The notes below the pieces were generated by a model. It did no database searches and was not told the origin of the DNA. It saw only the letters and a list, made by a program, of their open reading frames with translations. 34,913 bases of DNA, taken from the NCBI GenBank assembly GCA_031281225.1, contig JAITFQ010000007.1, positions 1 through 34,913 on the forward strand, written 5' to 3'. Positions 33,201 through 34,913 of the stretch are shown here, one piece after another. The stretch comes from Chitinispirillales bacterium. GTDB lineage: Bacteria; Fibrobacterota; Chitinivibrionia; Chitinivibrionales; Chitinispirillaceae. Every line of letters starts with the position of its first letter. The stretch's first letter is position 1. A program made the position numbers and the translations under genes.

Positions 33201-34067
33201 GAGGGAAATTTTATTTTTTTGGTTTCAAGCCGGCCAATCAAGTATATTCTAGTCGGTAAATCCTACGATTTTTACATCAAGGCGGATAAATTGCCCGGCA
33301 AACACCCGTTTAGCAGACTCGAACTGCTCGTCGGCCCCGAGCGCCTGAAAGCGCTTGCGGGGGCGCGGGTTATTGTTTTTGGGGTAGGGGGGGTGGGGAG
33401 CTGGTGCGCCGAGGGACTTGTACGGTCGGGGGTAGGGACAGTGACAATTGTGGATTTCGACGACGTGTGCGTGACGAATATCAACCGGCAGTTGCAAGCT
33501 ACGTCTCTCTCCGTCGGAAAATCCAAGGTGGAGGAGATTGTGCGCAGACTGCGGGAGATAAACCCGAAGGCGGAGATTGAGGGGCGGCACAGGATATATA
33601 ATCTGGAAACTAAAAGAGAGTTTGATTTGGGCGGGTATGACTATGTAATAGACGCTATTGACAGCCTGTCGAGCAAGGTCGACCTTATCATGAACGCGTC
33701 GGCGTCGGGAGCGGCCGTATTTTCGTCGCTCGGCGCGGCTTGCAAGGTTGACCCCACGCGGGTGCGGGTCAGTTCGATTTGGAAATCGGACAGGTGCAGG
33801 CTTGGGAAATTTGTCAGGAAGCGGTTGAGAAGGTGGGGGTTCAAGGGGGATTTTTTGTGTGTTTGGAGCGACGAGCCGGAGTTTTGCGTTGATAGCGGCA
33901 ATGATGTTTCTGTTGAGGATATTGTTGATGAAGATATAAACGCAAATACCAACGACGCCCCCACAAACAAAACAATAAACGGCTCGTTAGTCAACGTAAC
34001 CGCCGTATTCGGTTTCACGCTTTCCGGCCTTGTCTTTCAGGACATTATCAAGCAAGCCCGGCCATAA
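33195..34067 (+). CDS. tcdA: tRNA threonylcarbamoyladenosine dehydratase (TcdA/CsdL, ThiF/E1-like)
   Basis: ATP-dependent E1-like enzyme that cyclises t6A at position 37 of ANN-decoding tRNAs to ct6A. The catalytic core starts near residue 40 (FSRLELLVGPERLKALAGARV). It contains the nucleotide-binding GVGGVGSWCAEGLVRSGVG, the TcdA-type DFDDVCVTNINRQ and YDYVIDAIDSLSSKVDLI, and a C-terminal NGSLVNVTAVFGFTLSG helix. The first ~35 residues (up to PGKHP) are not typical and the 33195 ATG lacks a clear ribosome site and sits in the -35 box of the divergent tRNA promoter, so a downstream GTG/TTG start is possible. At 290 residues it is slightly longer than usual. Confidence 0.88.
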   Translation: MQEGNFIFLVSSRPIKYILVGKSYDFYIKADKLPGKHPFSRLELLVGPERLKALAGARVIVFGVGGVGSWCAEGLVRSGVGTVTIVDFDDVCVTNINRQLQATSLSVGKSKVEEIVRRLREINPKAEIEGRHRIYNLETKREFDLGGYDYVIDAIDSLSSKVDLIMNASASGAAVFSSLGAACKVDPTRVRVSSIWKSDRCRLGKFVRKRLRRWGFKGDFLCVWSDEPEFCVDSGNDVSVEDIVDEDINANTNDAPTNKTINGSLVNVTAVFGFTLSGLVFQDIIKQARP

Positions 34068-34095
34068 TTGCCGAAAGCCGGGGGTTTTATTTTGT
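34057..34095 (+). terminator. Probable rho-independent terminator of tcdA
   Basis: CCCGGC (34057-34062) pairs with GCCGGG (34077-34082) across a 14-base loop and is followed by GGTTTTATTTTG. The stem begins inside the last codons of tcdA. Confidence 0.55.
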
Positions 34096-34144
34096 TACGC
34101 CGCGCGCGCGCCCCCTCGCGGTGCAAATATTTTTATTTTGATTT

Positions 34145-34172
34145 TTGTCTTTGGCGGGTAGTATATTATAGT
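34145..34172 (+). promoter_or_regulatory. Putative sigma-70 promoter of the AAA-like ATPase gene
   Basis: TTGTCT (34145-34150) and TATAGT (34167-34172) are 16 bases apart in an AT-rich gap, 46 bases before the ATG at 34218. Overlapping TATATT and TATTAT sequences make the exact -10 uncertain. Confidence 0.4.
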
Positions 34173-34217
34173 ATTATTGTGTTAAAAATCTCTAAAAGTG
34201 GAGGATAGAGCAGACTC

Positions 34218-34913
34218 ATGCCCAAATCCAAACGTTTTTTTAACGTCGCCGGGCCGTGTTTGGCGAGCGATCACTATATGCTCGACCCGTTTCGGGGTAT
34301 CCACACCGAGTTGATGGACCTTATCGACGGCAAACAGTATTTTGTCATCCACGCGGCGCGGCAAACGGGGAAGACCACGCTGCTTTGGGGGTTAGTCAAC
34401 GCCATAAACGCGAAAGGCGACTATTACGCCCTGTATTGCTCGCTGGAAACGGTAGGGATATTTACCGACCCGAAAGACGGGATGCCGGAAATGGTTAATG
34501 TAATAAAAAACTGCCTCGAACGGCAAGGTTTACCGGCAGGATTTGCCAAAGACGCAGATGAAAGCAATGTTGGCTATTTGCTGAACACCTCAATTGTGAA
34601 CTACTGCCGCTCGCTCGACAAGCCGTTAGTTATATTTTTTGATGAAGCGGACTGTCTCGGCGGTGAAACCCTGATTACTTTTTTGAGGCAACTCAGAGAC
34701 GGTTATATTTCCAGAGGTACGGTACCGTTCCTCCACTCCACCGCGCTTGTCGGGTTGCGGAATCTCAGGGATTACAGGGTAAAAATCCGGCCCGACTCAG
34801 AAACGCTGTTGACCGCGAGTCCGTTTAATATCGCAACAAAGAGTTTTCGTTTAAGATGTTTTACAAAACCGGAAGTTGCCGAGCTTTATGCGCAACATAC
34901 GGCTGAAACGGGG
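34218..34913 (+). CDS. AAA-like ATPase domain protein (AAA_35-like), 3'-truncated by window end
   Basis: This frame is missing from the ORF track because it runs off the window; 232 residues are visible. It starts MPKSKRFFNVAGPCLASDHYMLDP, an N-terminal form typical of AAA-like proteins that bind a ligand through the FFNTAGPC.P.HYM pattern. Walker A is AARQTGKTTLL, and Walker B is VIFFDEADCL. A later CFTKPEVAELYAQHT segment matches the sensor/helical part of the same group. GGAGG lies 13 bases before the ATG, a rather long spacing. The family (AAA_35/PF14516-like) has no settled function; large copy numbers occur in some gut bacteria. The C-terminal part and any partner genes lie beyond the window. 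Confidence 0.85.
   Translation, partial: MPKSKRFFNVAGPCLASDHYMLDPFRGIHTELMDLIDGKQYFVIHAARQTGKTTLLWGLVNAINAKGDYYALYCSLETVGIFTDPKDGMPEMVNVIKNCLERQGLPAGFAKDADESNVGYLLNTSIVNYCRSLDKPLVIFFDEADCLGGETLITFLRQLRDGYISRGTVPFLHSTALVGLRNLRDYRVKIRPDSETLLTASPFNIATKSFRLRCFTKPEVAELYAQHTAETG

Noticed and set aside
1-34913. CRISPR arrays, insertion sequences, prophage genes
   Set aside because: No regularly spaced direct repeats, transposase, integrase or phage structural genes were seen on either strand.

Overview
This window is a compact chromosomal segment of a motile, diderm (outer-membrane-bearing) bacterium. Evidence for the diderm envelope is an LptF/LptG-type lipopolysaccharide permease, a probable outer-membrane beta-barrel and exported proteases. 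Evidence for motility is a flgJ-flgN-flgK-flgL cluster behind a textbook sigma-54 promoter. A PilB/GspE ATPase, a flotillin-like FloA, a PtsN-like protein and peptidases with C-terminal sorting-like tails would fit an FCB-type organism, for example a flagellated Fibrobacterota relative. That placement is inference with modest confidence. Nothing here looks like a phage, IS element or CRISPR array.

Layout. 1-6380 (+): 3' part of a PilB/GspE ATPase, then a glycine cleavage operon gcvT-gcvH-gcvPA-gcvPB. It is split between gcvT and gcvH by an AT-rich, reverse-strand RelE/RelB-like toxin-antitoxin pair. 6400-7572 (+): two tandem paralogous small exported proteins, each with its own TTGCAT-17-TATAYT promoter. 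7647-9314 (-): soluble hybrid histidine kinase. 9379-16711 (-): dnaG-rpoD-subtilase-beta-barrel, a macromolecular-synthesis operon extended by an exported protease and an outer-membrane protein with overlapping reading frames. 16805-18806 (+): ptsN-like, floA and a small membrane protein. 18809-19540 (-): DUF2914 protein. 19687-24607 (-): late flagellar operon. 24720-30261 (-): fused lptF-lptG, response regulator, diguanylate cyclase and rsmI, tightly packed. 30316-31097 (+): small ORF and a divergent ispF. 31081-33146 (-): exported metalloprotease downstream of tRNA-Gln(CTG). 33195-34067 (+): tcdA. 34218-34913 (+): start of an AAA-like ATPase cut by the window end.

The genes fall into three themes: housekeeping (glycine cleavage, dnaG/rpoD, rsmI, ispF, tcdA, tRNA), envelope and secretion (LptFG, FloA, barrel, two peptidases with related C-terminal tails), and motility/signalling (flagellar hook-associated proteins, hybrid kinase, CheY-like regulator, GGDEF protein). 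The less ordinary items are the single-chain LptF-LptG fusion, the FlgJ-lytic transglycosylase fusion under sigma-54 control, a family of dispersed GTAGGGGCG palindromes (one apparently inside the signal-peptide coding region of the subtilase), the toxin-first TA pair inside the gcv operon, and an IspF with active-site substitutions. No stretch longer than 300 bases lacks a gene.
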